Below are positions 6,970 to 16,352 of a DNA stretch of 64,000 bases, one piece after another. Source of the DNA: an uncultured Lachnospiraceae bacterium (lineage in GTDB: Bacteria; Bacillota; Clostridia; Lachnospirales; Lachnospiraceae); the NCBI GenBank assembly GCA_947625205.1, contig CANQNN010000014.1, forward strand, positions 1-64,000, in the 5' to 3' direction. Within the stretch, counting starts at the first letter, position 1; each line of letters opens with the position of its first letter. The notes under the pieces were generated by a model. The model did no database searches. It saw only the letters and a list, made by a program, of their open reading frames with translations, and was not told the DNA's origin. The position numbers and the translations under genes were made by a program.

Positions 6970-9900
6970 TTTACTGTCATTAGCGCTGGCAGCTGTATTG
7001 ATCATACATACAATTCCCCCGGTTTTGGTCCTGGCTGCACCGGATACGGCAGCAGCCGCTGATACATCCGCGGCAGACACTGACGCCATAGCAGACACTG
7101 ACGCCGGAACAGATGCTGATGCCGCGACAGACGCTGACGCCGTAACGGAATATATCTACATAAATACAGCCGATGAATTCCTGAACTTCGCACATAAATG
7201 CTATCAAGATTCCTGGTCTGCCAACAAAACCGTAATACTGGAACAGGATATTGACCTGACGGGAACGTCCTTTGACATGGTTCCGGTCTTTGCCGGAGTA
7301 TTTGACGGCAACGGCCACACTATACAGGGATTCCGGCCCGTCGATCAGGGATATATCGTCGGCCTTTTCCGTTATATCCGTGAGGGCGGCATGGTACAGG
7401 ACCTGACGCTGAAGGGCAATATTCAGGCTGTCAATGAAAAAGAATGCATCGGCAGCATCTGCGGCGTCAACTACGGTACGATCAAAAACTGCCGCTTCAG
7501 CGGTATTGTGAACGGGCAAAACACCGTAGGCGGTATCGCGGGAAGCAACGAGGCCGGCGGCAGCATCACCAAATGCACTTCAAGCGGTCATATCATGGGA
7601 TATTATTCCACCGGCGGTATCGCAGGAATCAACCACGGTATCATTACTTCCTGCAATAATGAAGCGGGAATCAACGATAACTCCTCCTGGGTGCAGGAGG
7701 ACGATGAAATGGGCACCGGCCTTTTCTTCAACATACAGGCAACGGATGACGGCGTGGAGCTGTACAGCGGCGTGGATACCGGCGGTATCGCCGGTTATTC
7801 GAACGGCCTGATCGAACGCTGCAATAATAGCGGCAGGGTCGGATACGAGCATACCGGTTACAACATCGGCGGCATCGTGGGAAGACAGTCGGGCACCGTA
7901 ATGCTGTGTACCAACAACGGCACAATATACGGCAGAAAAGACGTGGGCGGCATCGCCGGCCAGATGGAGCCGGACATTGAAGTGGACGAAGCCGCGTCCC
8001 TGCGGAACGCCGTCAATAAACTGCATGACCTGATCGATAAGACCATCGATGATATGCAGAGCGGCAAAAGCGCTATCAAAACGGATCTGGACAATCTGAG
8101 CATGTACGGAGACGGTGCGCTGACATCCGGCGACGCCGTAGCCGGTGACCTGACGGATTTTGTAGACGATAATATAGAACAGGCGCAGGCGGTGACGCAG
8201 CGCATGGAGCATATTATAGATGTGCTTCCCGAGATCTTGGATGATATGGCGGACTGCGGGGATTCCTTTGCCCGGCTGAATGATACGGTGGGACAGCTCA
8301 TGCAGAGTCTGGATTATTCCGAAGCTTTAAACTCTAACGCCTATAACGGAACCGACTACAACAGAATCACCCTGCTCTCCACCGTAGGCGGACAGATTGC
8401 CGCCGAACCGCTGTGGCCTGCTGCCGGTGAAACGGTTACGATAACTGTCACTCCGGATTCGGATGCGGAGAACGGTTCCTACCAGCTTGCCGATGGCAGT
8501 CTGCAGGTTGTTACGGCGGACGGCTCTACGTCGGTGGAGATAACCGCCGATCCCGGCAATGCAGGCGCTCCCACCAGTACCGCAACAAAGTACACTTTCA
8601 CGATGCCCGAAGCCAATGTAAATGTGAATGCCGCATTTACCTATTCGACACCCGGTTCGGCCTCCGTATCGGTGAAACTGTCCTCCAACCCCAGCGGAAA
8701 CGCTTCCTGTACAGTGGACAGCGCTTCTTCCACCGCTACGCTGTCCATAACGCCGGATACCGGATACACGATAGGCGGCGTTACCGCGGCGGACAATGCC
8801 GGCAGCGGCAGTCTTTTGGCGGTTACGCAGGTATCGGACACCCAATATCAGTTTTCCACCGATAGCATAACGTCACCCATAGCGGTGAACATTGTTTTTA
8901 ACCGGCAGACCCAACAGTCTGCGTTAGATACCTCTGTCGATAATATCAAAGCGTCCATGCAGGAACTGCGGGACTGCTCCGAGCGGATCAACAATACCAT
9001 GCAGGAAATCAAAAATTTGGATCCCTCAAATCCGGACGACAGAACAAAAATAGAGGAGCTTATCAATGATTCGACCCCGGATATGCAGCTGATGTTGTCT
9101 TCCTCCGCCACCGTATTAAGTGAGCTGGGCAGTGTCTATAATATCCTTGACCCGTACATGCAGGATGCGGTGGACGCCGCCAGAGAAAGCATCTCACAGG
9201 CCACCGGACAGGTACAGAACATGCTCGCGGCCTTGCGCCGCGCCTACGGCAGCATACGCGGCATCGTCGGATATGTCAGCGCCCAGTCCGACCTGCAGTT
9301 TGCAACCCTGGGCGCGGAATTTGACAACGACCGCGAGATGCTGCACTATCAGCTTCTGGGAATCTCCGATAGCTTAAAGAGCTTAAGCAGCAGCGCCTAC
9401 CAGTATTCGGATCAGGTCAATGAAGACCTGCGGGCGGTAAACGACCAGCTCAACGTGGTCTTTAACCTGCTGGCCGACCATCTGACCAATGCCTCCGACC
9501 TGAGCGTGGAAGAACTGTATGAGGAAGTGGATGAAGACGAGATCGATTCCGTTATGACCGGCCGGGTTGATTCCTGCACTAATAACGGCATCATCAAGGG
9601 CGATATCAATATCGGCGGCATCGCCGGCTCCATGTCCGTGGACGAGGAAGATCCGGAGGACAACGCCGCAGGCAACATCGATTATCAGGTGGGCAGACGT
9701 TTTATCACCAAATGCATTATTGCCCACGGTGTCAACAACGGTTATATCACCGCCAAAAAAGACGGCGCGGGCGGTATCGTGGGATATATGGAACACGGCA
9801 TTGCTACCGGCTGTGAAAGCTACGGCAGCGCGGAAAGCACCGAAGGCGGCTATGTGGGCGGCATCGCCGGAGAGTCGCTGACGCAGATCAACCAGTGCTA

Positions 9901-10870
9901 TTCCCTCTGTTCCGTCTCCGGCGGTAAAGATATCGGCGGTATCGCAGGCTACGGCAGCACCATAAAAGACTGCCGCGCCATTGTATCCGTGGAGGCATCC
10001 ATTGGTCAAAAAGGCGCGATCGCCGGCGAGGTTGCATCGCTGAACGATGACTGTGTTTCGGCGAATTATTATGTGGATGACGACCTGTTCGGCATCGACA
10101 ACATCAGCTATGCCGGCATTGCACAACCCGTAACCTATCAGGAACTGCTGACCACCAAATTCCTTCCCGCCCGATTCTGGCATCTGACAGTAACCTACCG
10201 CGTGGAAGACACCTATCTGGGCACGCAGGAAGTACCTTTCGGCGAAAGCCTGTCCGTCCTCAACTATCCGAAGATTCCGGAGAAAGAGGGGTGTTACGGC
10301 GTATGGCCCGATCTCTCCGACCAGGTTATGACCGGAAACCTTTTGATCGAAGGTAATTATGAAGATATCGTTACCGTTGTGGAAAGCTCCGAAAAAGAAG
10401 ACCCGGCGGAGGAAAACCTTTCTGCGATCTGGCAGAAACCCTATGCGCTGGTAGAAGAAGCATTCACACAGGATACGGTCTTAAACGTAACCGTAAGCGA
10501 CCGCATACCGCCCGACGAAGCGCAGGGCCGCGACCATGTGATCTATGATGTAACGCTGGAAAACGGAGATATTGATGCGAAAGAAACATTTGCGATCAGA
10601 CTTCTCAACCCTTATGAAAACGATGTACAAGTGTACGGCTTTATAGACGACGGCTGGACGAAACTGGACGGTAAGACAAGAGGGCAGTACATACAGGTGG
10701 AAATGACGGGACCGGAAGAATCATTCTGCATTGTTGCCGCCCGCTCTTTTCCCTGGATCGCCGTTGTAATAGCCGCTGTGGGCGCCGCTGTACTGTTTCT
10801 GGCAGTACGCCTATCCAGGCGCGCGAAAAAGAAACTGGCGGGCGCGCATCAGGCGCCGCAGATGAAGTGA
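6956..10870 (+). CDS. Large membrane-anchored surface protein with GLUG repeats and coiled coils
   Basis: 1304 residues. The start is fixed by GGAGG nine bases upstream. Visible order: signal peptide (about 1-28); Asp/Thr/Ala-rich linker (30-62); about six GLUG-type repeats carrying VGGIAG, TGGIAG or IGGIVG motifs (about 165-340); coiled coil (345-430); an inserted beta-rich segment ending in a domain like bacterial surface repeats (about 445-620); a second helical stretch (625-800); about four more GLUG repeats (830-1010); a wall-proximal region; and a C-terminal TM helix (FPWIAVVIAAVGAAVLFL) with basic tail. It overlaps the MMPL gene, so it probably forms an extracellular partner or cargo of that exporter. 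GLUG repeats occur in adhesins and IgA-peptidase-like proteins, but no catalytic motif is seen. Confidence 0.8.
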   Translation: MKKTNLLSLALAAVLIIHTIPPVLVLAAPDTAAAADTSAADTDAIADTDAGTDADAATDADAVTEYIYINTADEFLNFAHKCYQDSWSANKTVILEQDIDLTGTSFDMVPVFAGVFDGNGHTIQGFRPVDQGYIVGLFRYIREGGMVQDLTLKGNIQAVNEKECIGSICGVNYGTIKNCRFSGIVNGQNTVGGIAGSNEAGGSITKCTSSGHIMGYYSTGGIAGINHGIITSCNNEAGINDNSSWVQEDDEMGTGLFFNIQATDDGVELYSGVDTGGIAGYSNGLIERCNNSGRVGYEHTGYNIGGIVGRQSGTVMLCTNNGTIYGRKDVGGIAGQMEPDIEVDEAASLRNAVNKLHDLIDKTIDDMQSGKSAIKTDLDNLSMYGDGALTSGDAVAGDLTDFVDDNIEQAQAVTQRMEHIIDVLPEILDDMADCGDSFARLNDTVGQLMQSLDYSEALNSNAYNGTDYNRITLLSTVGGQIAAEPLWPAAGETVTITVTPDSDAENGSYQLADGSLQVVTADGSTSVEITADPGNAGAPTSTATKYTFTMPEANVNVNAAFTYSTPGSASVSVKLSSNPSGNASCTVDSASSTATLSITPDTGYTIGGVTAADNAGSGSLLAVTQVSDTQYQFSTDSITSPIAVNIVFNRQTQQSALDTSVDNIKASMQELRDCSERINNTMQEIKNLDPSNPDDRTKIEELINDSTPDMQLMLSSSATVLSELGSVYNILDPYMQDAVDAARESISQATGQVQNMLAALRRAYGSIRGIVGYVSAQSDLQFATLGAEFDNDREMLHYQLLGISDSLKSLSSSAYQYSDQVNEDLRAVNDQLNVVFNLLADHLTNASDLSVEELYEEVDEDEIDSVMTGRVDSCTNNGIIKGDINIGGIAGSMSVDEEDPEDNAAGNIDYQVGRRFITKCIIAHGVNNGYITAKKDGAGGIVGYMEHGIATGCESYGSAESTEGGYVGGIAGESLTQINQCYSLCSVSGGKDIGGIAGYGSTIKDCRAIVSVEASIGQKGAIAGEVASLNDDCVSANYYVDDDLFGIDNISYAGIAQPVTYQELLTTKFLPARFWHLTVTYRVEDTYLGTQEVPFGESLSVLNYPKIPEKEGCYGVWPDLSDQVMTGNLLIEGNYEDIVTVVESSEKEDPAEENLSAIWQKPYALVEEAFTQDTVLNVTVSDRIPPDEAQGRDHVIYDVTLENGDIDAKETFAIRLLNPYENDVQVYGFIDDGWTKLDGKTRGQYIQVEMTGPEESFCIVAARSFPWIAVVIAAVGAAVLFLAVRLSRRAKKKLAGAHQAPQMK

Positions 10871-10897
10871 TATGAGAAATCAATAAAACTACAATAC

Positions 10898-10936
10898 AAA
10901 AAACACCTGTACACAACTTGCATACAAGTGTTTTTT
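10898..10936 (+). terminator. Terminator of the MMPL/GLUG operon
   Basis: Stem AAAAAACACCTGTA / TACAAGTGTTTTTT (10898-10911, 10923-10936) with one C-A mismatch and a six-T tail, 27 bases after the stop codon. The left A-run means it can also work on the minus strand, behind the Abi gene. Confidence 0.8.
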
Positions 10937-11040
10937 AACCGTAATCAATACGGCTCTCTCTGTATAGTATATTACCATAACACTTTAAGTTATACAACCT
11001 CTTTTTCGCAATTTTAAAAACGCCATGAAGACGCACTGCT

Positions 11041-12057
11041 TCAGCGGCCAAGCGCATCAAATTTATTATACTTTACAGGCGCTTTGGGAAGATCGCGTAA
11101 TACCTTCAAATCCTCCAGGTTTTTGACACCCATCTGCCCTCTGACATAGTCAAATGCCTGGGGAATAATGCCTTGCTGCAGCTGTTCAAACATACCCTGC
11201 AGTTCCGTTATCATTGCTGCATACTCGTTCTCAGGCAGATAATACTTAAAATAAACAAGCAAATCAAAGATTCTTTTATCCGTATCACGAGAATAAGACG
11301 GCCGCATGGCATTAATATAATTTTCCATGATTCGCCCCGTATTCTGTCTATCAGAATCAGAGGATTGATGTATGCAATATACTCGTTCATTATGCGCGCA
11401 TGAATTTCTTACCTTACGCAACCAATGTAAACTGCCAATCAGCAGCTTAATATTTGGCAATTTATTCTGATCCAGTATATCATATAATTCGCAAAGAGAA
11501 TGTGTGACATTTTTTTTGCTGCACTCCAAAACATAAATAAACGTGGAGAAATTAACCACTTTTATCATAATCCATGTCGGAATTTGAGAATGATTTTTCA
11601 TATAGAATTTTACATAATCCAATTGGCTCTTGCTTAACTCACTATATGCCGATGAAATCGCCCGCATTTTTTCCTGCAACGGTTTGGCAGGAGAATAGGC
11701 ATTGGTGTCATACCATGTGATTTTTCCGTTGTCATTACATTGATCAAATTTATATCCTGTTAATGTACGCACTTCTTCTTCGACTTTTGTAATATACTTT
11801 AGTAAAAAGAGCCGCAGCGAATCATCAAATTTCTTTACTTCATACAACTGCTCAATGCTGGTATTCGGCAAATACACATGAGCTCCATTTTTATCTGTCC
11901 CGCAAATAAACGGATTTTTATAACCGTTTATAATGTTAAAATAACCTGCGCGAACTAAAATCTGCTTATGCTTAGAGTCATGGCAATTTATATTTTTACT
12001 GTCACGCAATTTTCTCATTTGCTGATTATAGGTAAGAAAATCTTTGTCATTCGTCAT
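11041..12057 (-). CDS. Abi_2 (AbiD/AbiF-like) abortive-infection HEPN protein
   Basis: 338 residues from the ATG at 12057, with GGAG six bases before it; the ATG at 12069 has none. The Abi_2 family start is visible (LTYNQQMRKLRDSKNI, then ILVRAGYFNIINGY), and a HEPN-type RNase motif R-N-x-x-x-H occurs in VRNSCAHNERVY (Arg217 to His222). Abi_2 proteins are phage-defence factors thought to cleave RNA after infection, either alone or with a type VI-like RNA guide. Here the gene stands alone: no antitoxin-like partner, CRISPR array or phage gene is adjacent. Its base composition is visibly richer in A+T than its neighbours, which points to horizontal acquisition. Family call good; activity inferred. 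Confidence 0.85.
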   Translation of the reverse strand: MTNDKDFLTYNQQMRKLRDSKNINCHDSKHKQILVRAGYFNIINGYKNPFICGTDKNGAHVYLPNTSIEQLYEVKKFDDSLRLFLLKYITKVEEEVRTLTGYKFDQCNDNGKITWYDTNAYSPAKPLQEKMRAISSAYSELSKSQLDYVKFYMKNHSQIPTWIMIKVVNFSTFIYVLECSKKNVTHSLCELYDILDQNKLPNIKLLIGSLHWLRKVRNSCAHNERVYCIHQSSDSDRQNTGRIMENYINAMRPSYSRDTDKRIFDLLVYFKYYLPENEYAAMITELQGMFEQLQQGIIPQAFDYVRGQMGVKNLEDLKVLRDLPKAPVKYNKFDALGR

Positions 12058-12262
12058 TTTTGTCTCCATTTACAATTTTCTACTACTTATTATAACTGTA
12101 TATTATTATCAAACTACTTTTGTACCATCTTATCACGAATCATCGGGAATGCCAATACTTGTAATTGGCGTGACAAGCACAAAGCGATATGCTATCATAA
12201 TCGTAAGCGGAGGCACAGAAGAAACACCTGCCGAAAGCAAATTTAAATCCGGAGAATACATT

Positions 12263-13027
12263 ATGAGATATTCCTATCTGACACTTTTCCTCTGTATCTT
12301 ACTCCTGCTTAACGGCTGTGGCTCTGCCGTTGACGAGAGAGGCAATACCATACTCACCGCCACGGCTGCCGATGTCGTACAACCGAAAGATCCCTATGGA
12401 TTAACAGCATCCTTCCAGGAAGGTCATATCGCAGTTTCAGACGAAAACAGCGGTGATACACTGACCGAAATACCCTTGTCAGAAGACGAATACACACTGT
12501 TCCTCAGCATGACGGATGACAACTGCGGCTGTCTGCTGTACTGCAGTTCTCCCGCTGCCGGGATCATGATGAAGCATCTGTATATCACAAAGGACAGGTG
12601 GACCACCTATGAAGAAAAGGATATCAGCTCGCTCATAGACGGTTATCCGACCAGCATGTCCGCACTGTCCACGGAGCATATCTATATCGGGACGCAGATG
12701 CGCAGCAACGGTTATCTGTTTGAGACAACCGATGGCGGCGGACAGTGGAATCCGGTCACGGCAGATAACGGACATTACCGGTACGGGTATGTGCTTCCGG
12801 TAACTGAGGACGGCCATACCTTATACGCTCTCTTAGAATACTCAGACCCGGCTACAGACGCGAGCGCTTACGCTCTGTACAGACACACCGACGCCTCGGT
12901 AGCATGGGAAAAAATTGGCAGTTTTGTACCGGAAGATTTCAGCGAACCGCAGACATACTATGTCCTGGACGGCGCTCTGTACATTGCGGATACGCATGAG
13001 GCGCAGTACCGAATCGAATTGCCGTGA
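12263..13027 (+). CDS. Small secreted lipoprotein of unknown function
   Basis: 254 residues from the ATG at 12263 (GGAG eight bases upstream); the open frame continues upstream but has no start signal. A lipoprotein signal sequence (YLTLFLCILLLLNGCGS) places the lipidated Cys at residue 18. The rest resembles a beta-propeller or exo-alpha-sialidase-like fold by pattern: repeats such as FETTDGGGQWNPV, LYITKDRWTTYEEKD and LYRHTDASVAWEKIG recall Asp-box (SxDxGxTW) blades. No catalytic residues are identifiable. It is monocistronic and upstream of hsp20. An inverted repeat, GCCAAT-N7-ATTGGC, lies in the upstream gap (about 12150-12169). Confidence 0.65.
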   Translation: MRYSYLTLFLCILLLLNGCGSAVDERGNTILTATAADVVQPKDPYGLTASFQEGHIAVSDENSGDTLTEIPLSEDEYTLFLSMTDDNCGCLLYCSSPAAGIMMKHLYITKDRWTTYEEKDISSLIDGYPTSMSALSTEHIYIGTQMRSNGYLFETTDGGGQWNPVTADNGHYRYGYVLPVTEDGHTLYALLEYSDPATDASAYALYRHTDASVAWEKIGSFVPEDFSEPQTYYVLDGALYIADTHEAQYRIELP

Positions 13028-13102
13028 CCGCGGGCGCTCTCTGATTTATTTTTTATTTAGAAATCCTTTACACTTCTATTATCACTCTTAATAATTTCAT
13101 AA

Positions 13103-13131
13103 TTGACTCCCTGTTATACTTGATATATAAC
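13103..13131 (+). promoter_or_regulatory. Sigma-A promoter of hsp20
   Basis: TTGACT (13103-13108), a 17-base spacer and TATAAC (13126-13131), about 90 bases before the hsp20 start. Confidence 0.7.
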
Positions 13132-13162
13132 AAATATAAATAAAGAGATGACTACCGGCGAT

Positions 13163-13181
13163 GAATTGAATTTCTCAATTC
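13163..13181 (+). promoter_or_regulatory. Inverted repeat in the hsp20 leader
   Basis: Perfect arms GAATTGA / TCAATTC with a five-base spacer, lying about 25 bases after the predicted transcription start and 40 bases before the start codon. It is not a CIRCE element (TTAGCACTC-N9-GAGTGCTAA). It could be a repressor site or a weak thermolabile hairpin. Confidence 0.4.
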
Positions 13182-13221
13182 GGTCATACTGATAGCATAG
13201 AATATAAAAGGAGTGATTATT

Positions 13222-13674
13222 ATGTTAAGACCTGCATTATTTAACAACCGTACCTACAGCCCTATGTTTTTTGATGATTCTTTCGATGAGATGTTTGACA
13301 ACGCTTTCAAAAATTTCTGGGGCAACAATGAACTTGCCACCTTCGACGCCTTTAAGACAGACGTGATCGACCAGGGCGACAACTATCTGCTGCAAGCGGA
13401 GCTGCCCGGATTCGATAAATCCGATATCAACATCGACTTGAAAGACGATCTGCTCACGATTTCCGCTTCCCATAAGGAGGAGAAAAACGAAGAAGACAAG
13501 CAGAAATATATCCGCAAGGAGCGTTACTACAGCTCATACTCCAGAAGCTTCCGGGTAAACGACATCGAGGCGGGCGATATTGACGCTTCATACAACAACG
13601 GTATTCTGGAAGTCAGGTTCCCGAAGAAGGAGCTTGCCGCCAAAGAGGAAGTTAAGAAGATCGAAATAAAGTAA
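13222..13674 (+). CDS. Small heat-shock protein, Hsp20/alpha-crystallin family
   Basis: 150 residues from the ATG at 13222, with AAAGGAG nine bases upstream. A short N-terminal arm rich in Phe and Asp (FFDDSFDEMFDNAF) precedes the alpha-crystallin domain (about 45-140), with the conserved ELPGFDKSDINIDL and the closing A-x-x-x-N-G-I-L-x-V motif in ASYNNGILEVRFPK. It is an ATP-independent holdase that binds unfolding proteins as oligomers. Transcribed alone from a sigma-A promoter and closed by a strong terminator. A run of nine C residues follows the stop codon. Confidence 0.92.
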   Translation: MLRPALFNNRTYSPMFFDDSFDEMFDNAFKNFWGNNELATFDAFKTDVIDQGDNYLLQAELPGFDKSDINIDLKDDLLTISASHKEEKNEEDKQKYIRKERYYSSYSRSFRVNDIEAGDIDASYNNGILEVRFPKKELAAKEEVKKIEIK

Positions 13675-13708
13675 TCTCATTTTCCTAAACCCCCCCCCAC
13701 ACACAGAG

Positions 13709-13741
13709 AAGAGCCGGACGAAAAAATCGTCCGGCTCTTTT
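13709..13741 (+). terminator. Terminator of hsp20
   Basis: Perfect stem AAGAGCCGGACGA / TCGTCCGGCTCTT (13709-13721, 13727-13739) with a five-A loop and a T-rich tail. Confidence 0.9.
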
Positions 13742-13817
13742 ATTCCGCCATGATAAGCGGGCAGCCTTCCGGTATGCCCTTGAATATACGATCCCCCATA
13801 TGCGCTCCGGCCAAACA

Positions 13818-14219
13818 CTAAAATCTCTCTGTGCTTAAATAGATCACACCCAGCCAGTAGAATCCGTACAGGTCCGTATCGTCACCCATGATCTCATAGA
13901 CATCGTCCGTGATCCCGTAGAATCGTTCATCGTTCAGATCGTAATCCGTCCGCAGCACCGCCTCCCCGTCTGCCTGCAGATCTCCGGCCAGCTGCCCGGC
14001 CGCCTCTCCCACCGGAAAGAAACGCTTCATAACGTGGTAATACTCGCAGCTCTCGTCATCGCTCCGATACCGGGCGATATGCCTATCCGTCATATATGCC
14101 TTATCTTCCACCAGAATGCGCTCACCGGCAAAATCCGGAAGGTTCAGCAGCGCATTGGGAATGTGATCCATATCGTTGTTTGTGGCGTCTACGATGTGCC
14201 AGTTACCGTCCACCTTCAC
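13818..14219 (-). pseudogene. C-terminal fragment of the broken transglutaminase-like protein
   Basis: An open frame of 133 codons that begins at a GTG inside the last codons of the preceding frame (overlap 14216-14219) and has no ribosome binding site of its own. It opens with VDGNWHIVDATNND, which is the part of the transglutaminase fold that follows the catalytic His and carries the catalytic Asp (Asp11 here). The rest is the usual C-terminal extension of such secreted proteins. It is therefore the tail of the gene at 14216-16318, displaced by one base. It could be made only by frameshifting or by reinitiation at the overlapping GTG. Confidence 0.8.
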
Positions 14220-16318
14220 TTTACGTGCGACAAACCGCCATCCAGAATGCCCGTGACGACGATGCTCTCCAGCCCCGCCGCCTCTGACAGCAGTTTAAAT
14301 GCCGCCGCATATCCGCTGCACACACATCTGCCGTTTACCAATGCGCCGTATGCCGTGAAGGAATCTTTAAATTCTGCATCCACATAGGCAAAGCCATTCT
14401 CCTGCGCATTGATGAGCGCATCCTCATCGTATGTGATGGAATCGCACAAATACTGATTGATCGCGATCTCGATCTCCCTGTCCGTCATGCCGGGAGTTGC
14501 GATCTGACCGATGATCTTTTCTATTTTTTCCTGTATCTCTCTCTGTTTTCGGACCTGTACCGCACTGTCATCATCATAAGTCACATACGCCAGCATCTTT
14601 CTGCGGTCGATCTGATAACCGCTCACGCCCAGGATCATCGGATTCTGGTAATACGCCTCCATAAATATATCTTCGACCACCGATGTGTCTTTCGCCTCCG
14701 GGAACGCCGATAAATCTATCACTCCGGCGCCGGCCAGCATACTGGCGGCAAGATACTCCCCCAGCGCGCTATCTGCAAAAATCGCAATATCCTCCGTCTG
14801 CCGTACCTTCTGCTCCGGCTGCAGTATCTCTTCACTCTGTTTATTCTGCATGGCGGCAAAAGCCCTGCTTCCTGCTTTTCTGCGAAGCTGGGATTCTCTC
14901 TCCTCCAGAAATCTCATATCCTCCTGCAGATTGGCCTCGTCATAGTCCGACAGCTCCATCGTATAGGAAAAGGGCGTTCCCTCCACAACATAAGGCACGG
15001 TCAGGTAGTTTCGCGTCTCTCCTTTTACATAATTTCCCGCCTCGTCCATATAGCCGATGCGCTTTGGCGTCACACTCGCCTCTTCCGTGTGATAATCGAT
15101 CAGCTTTTGGTTCGTAATGCCGTCGCACATCGTCACATAGTCGTATGCCGGAAATTTCTCCACCGACTCATACGCCGCGCCGAAGCCGTTCTCCTCTTCC
15201 GTATGGACCGCAACAGCGCTCGGCAGATTCGGCGCAAGCTCGCTGAACAGAACAGCGTTGCTCATCATAGAGGTGCCCTCCGCATTGACCGCTATGACGC
15301 ATAATGCCTTATCGCCTTCCAAAGCCCAGTCCGCTTTCACCACTATACCCGGCTCATACTCATCCTTGTAATATTCGTGGGTACTCTCGTCCTTCCACTG
15401 ATCCTCGCTGATCCGGTAAGTATCAAAATCTCTGTTTGCCGTGGCATAGCGGTCAAACGCTACCGCCTCGGTCGTCCAACTCGTCTGCGTGGTCGTTCCC
15501 AGCGGATAGATGAAATGGGCGTATCCCGATTCCGGGCTGTACTCCGCCTCGCAGACGATATATTCCGCCGCGCCCTCTGACGGCGTCCACCAGAATTCCG
15601 GTCTGCCGTCTTCAAGGATCGAGTAGTCTAACGACGGCGTATCCGCAATCTCCGCCTGCAATGTAATAATGCTCACGACGGGTTCCTCCAGCCGCTCACC
15701 GGTCTTATCGTCACAGTAGCGCGCCAGATACAATGTGCCGAGATTCCCCCATGAATAGCCGCTTCCACGGTCGAACAGCGCATATTGGGAATGTTCATAG
15801 CGGTTTACCGTCTCCGCATTCAGCCCCATAGTCGCAATGCAGCCCGGCGCATAATTCGGCGGCGCGATCGTGAGCGTCCCTGTCGCTTCGTCCCAATCAT
15901 AGGAAGAACCTGTAATCTCGCCCGAAAGATCGGGGCTCTGAAAGATCTCATAGAAATATCCCCAGTTTTCAGCGCCCTCCACCTCATACGGATCGAAATC
16001 CATATGCAGCCGGATCGCCTCGTCCCTTCCAAGCTCCTCTATCGTATCACCGTAAGCGTACCCGTACAGTGTGGTGTCCTTGTATTTCTCTTTGGCGCTC
16101 TCTGCTAGACGCACTGCCGTCACATAGTCCCCGTCCGGCTCAGGCTGTCTATGAAACCGACTATACCCGATCCCACCTAATATGGCGGCGGCAAGAGCGC
16201 CGGCTGCGATCACATAAGGGCGACGTTTTTTCCGCTTTGCGCGGCGCGCCTCTTTCTGCTGCGCGGTCAGTTTCTTTTTCTCTATCTCGATCCGTATCAG
16301 ATCGTTCTCGAATTTCAT
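14216..16318 (-). pseudogene. Membrane-anchored transglutaminase-like surface protein, frameshifted
   Basis: 700 codons from the ATG at 16318 (GGAGG ten bases upstream). A basic cytoplasmic N-terminus (KEARRAKRKKRRP) and one TM helix (about 34-51) precede a long extracellular region with fibronectin-III-like segments and a C-terminal transglutaminase core with the nucleophile Cys667 in CVCSGYAAAF and His698. The frame stops three codons after this His, at the point where the family normally reads H-A-W-N-x-V-x-x-D-G; the continuation lies in the -1 frame. Without it the protein lacks the catalytic Asp. The gene is third in the operon with the ECF sigma and anti-sigma-like genes (34 bp gap). 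It may be an inactivated gene, a phase-variable state or a sequencing error. Confidence 0.8.
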
Positions 16319-16352
16319 TCGTTGCTTTCCTCCATCACTCCGGACGGCGTAG

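Noticed and set aside
13163..13181. CIRCE element (HrcA site) before hsp20
   Set aside because: The inverted repeat does not match TTAGCACTC-N9-GAGTGCTAA in arm sequence or spacing.
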